Shown here: in pieces, positions 63,406-64,000 of the stretch
Layout: each line of letters opens with the position of its first letter
Position numbering within the stretch: position 1 is the stretch's first letter
Source of the DNA: Bryobacterales bacterium
Lineage (GTDB): Bacteria > Acidobacteriota > Terriglobia > Bryobacterales > Bryobacteraceae
NCBI GenBank assembly: GCA_003136675.1
Contig: PLFE01000051.1
Coordinates: 1 to 64,000 of the forward strand
Direction of reading: 5' to 3'
DNA length: 64,000 nt
The notes under the pieces: generated by a model
The model's database searches: none
What the model was told of the DNA's origin: nothing
The model's input: only the letters and a program-made list of their open reading frames with translations
Made by a program: the position numbers and the translations under genes

Positions 63406-63474
63406 TCTTGCGCAACCCGCGGAACATTTTGTCGGCGGTTTCGAGGGTCAGATTTCGCGCAGTGGACATGGCTT

Positions 63475-64000
63475 CTAACGCGTTTGGCCCCCAGTCACAC
63501 TCACCCGCGCGCTATGCGCCGCCACCGACTCCCCAAACTTACCCTCCCCAAACGCCGTACTCAAATTCGGTGCAGGCGCGCTGCACGCAACTGCCGCGGG
63601 CGCGTCCCCGTTATTCAACTCAATCACAGCCGTCTGCTCAGGAAGAATGCGCGCATAAACCCACTGCTGCTCGGTCGCGCAAAGCGTCACGGTCTTCCCA
63701 CGACGAAGCGCCTTGGTGGCGGAACGCAAATGCGTCAGCGCCTCCACCGTCTCGAACACCGACTGCTGCTCCTCGGTGCGCCCCACTTTCGCAAAAGCCG
63801 CCTCTGGGAAGTCGCGCCGGTTATCGGGGTCCGCACCGCCGCGCATAGCAATCTCATCGCCGTAATAGATCGTCGGCACGCCTCGCGTGGTCAGCAGCCA
63901 GGTGAAGGCCAACTTCAACCGGTCGGGCGTCGCCCCCGGCTCGTTCATGAACCGGATCACGTCGTGATTATCGATGAAGGTCCCGAGTAAGTTCGGATTG
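63475..64000 (-). CDS. Alpha-amylase family (GH13) protein, C-terminal part
   Basis: The frame is open at the window edge, so the N-terminus lies outside. The visible 175 residues begin 'NPNLLGTFIDNHDVIRFMNE', which is GH13 conserved region IV with the transition-state-stabilising Asp in NHD. They continue with 'LLTTRGVPTIYYGDEIAMRGGADPDNRRDFP', typical of alpha-amylases and maltodextrin hydrolases. The C-terminal beta domain ends at 63475. It acts on alpha-1,4-glucans; whether it is secreted cannot be judged without the N-terminus. Confidence 0.93.
   Translation of the reverse strand, partial: NPNLLGTFIDNHDVIRFMNEPGATPDRLKLAFTWLLTTRGVPTIYYGDEIAMRGGADPDNRRDFPEAAFAKVGRTEEQQSVFETVEALTHLRSATKALRRGKTVTLCATEQQWVYARILPEQTAVIELNNGDAPAAVACSAPAPNLSTAFGEGKFGESVAAHSARVSVTGGQTR

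Overview
The window looks like a chromosomal segment of an Acidobacteriota member, probably of the Bryobacterales / Solibacter type. This rests on gene content and moderately high GC, not on a marker gene: two very long Cna/carboxypeptidase-regulatory TonB-dependent receptors, a GWxTD-domain protein, a secreted BNR/sortilin-type propeller, a GloVer-repeat remnant, a 'GPRTPAGKARSSQNALK' family protein, and dockerin- and cohesin-like secreted proteins.

Layout. 1-6.6 kb is housekeeping and accessory: the 3' end of an unknown gene, trxB-ridA, an MFS exporter, a VOC protein divergent from an AraC regulator, a GloVer fragment, a lineage-specific hypothetical and a class III aminotransferase. 6.6-21.4 kb is an exopolysaccharide/exosortase locus. 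One tight minus-strand run (21357 down to 8480) reads: initiating sugar-phosphate transferase, Gfo/Idh oxidoreductase, acetyltransferase, DegT aminotransferase (a WbpB/D/E-like amino-sugar set), FAD oxidoreductase, ATP-grasp protein, Wzz-type chain-length protein, BY-kinase, exosortase, MetA-like acyltransferase and a PrsT-like TPR lipoprotein. A LamG-VanZ protein and a NusG paralogue lie at its far end on the plus strand. No flippase, polymerase, export channel or further glycosyltransferase of this locus is visible.

21.7-27.8 kb holds three adjacent secreted proteins, two with a dockerin-like EF-hand module and one with an N-terminal cohesin-like domain, followed by a PrsR-like sigma-54 activator with two tandem Fis-type helix-turn-helix units. 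This cohesin/dockerin trio beside an exosortase/polysaccharide operon and its likely regulator is the most interesting system in the window: a possible small calcium-dependent, non-cellulosomal surface assembly.

27.8-38.2 kb is an eight-gene minus-strand run of envelope proteins (GWxTD protein, carboxypeptidase-regulatory beta-barrel, signal peptidase I, secreted hypothetical, hydrolase, double thioredoxin-fold protein, LolA-like protein, BNR propeller). 38.5-45.6 kb holds two paralogous TonB receptors, each preceded by the same sigma-54-like promoter and followed by a similar terminator. 46.1-48.9 kb is perR-katG with a PerR-box-like operator.

49-54.7 kb has two envelope hypotheticals, an Ada/AlkA protein that seems to lack its catalytic aspartate, a family-2 glycosyltransferase, an SDR and inositol-3-phosphate synthase. 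54.8-62.8 kb is a plus-strand run: LytTR regulator, Trm112-like protein, a RAYT transposase with flanking REP palindromes, a GT9 glycosyltransferase, an MsbA-like ABC exporter, yicC, gmk, rpoZ, coaBC and a type-4 uracil-DNA glycosylase. The window ends with a frameshifted DUF433/DUF5615 toxin-antitoxin relic and the 3' part of an alpha-amylase.
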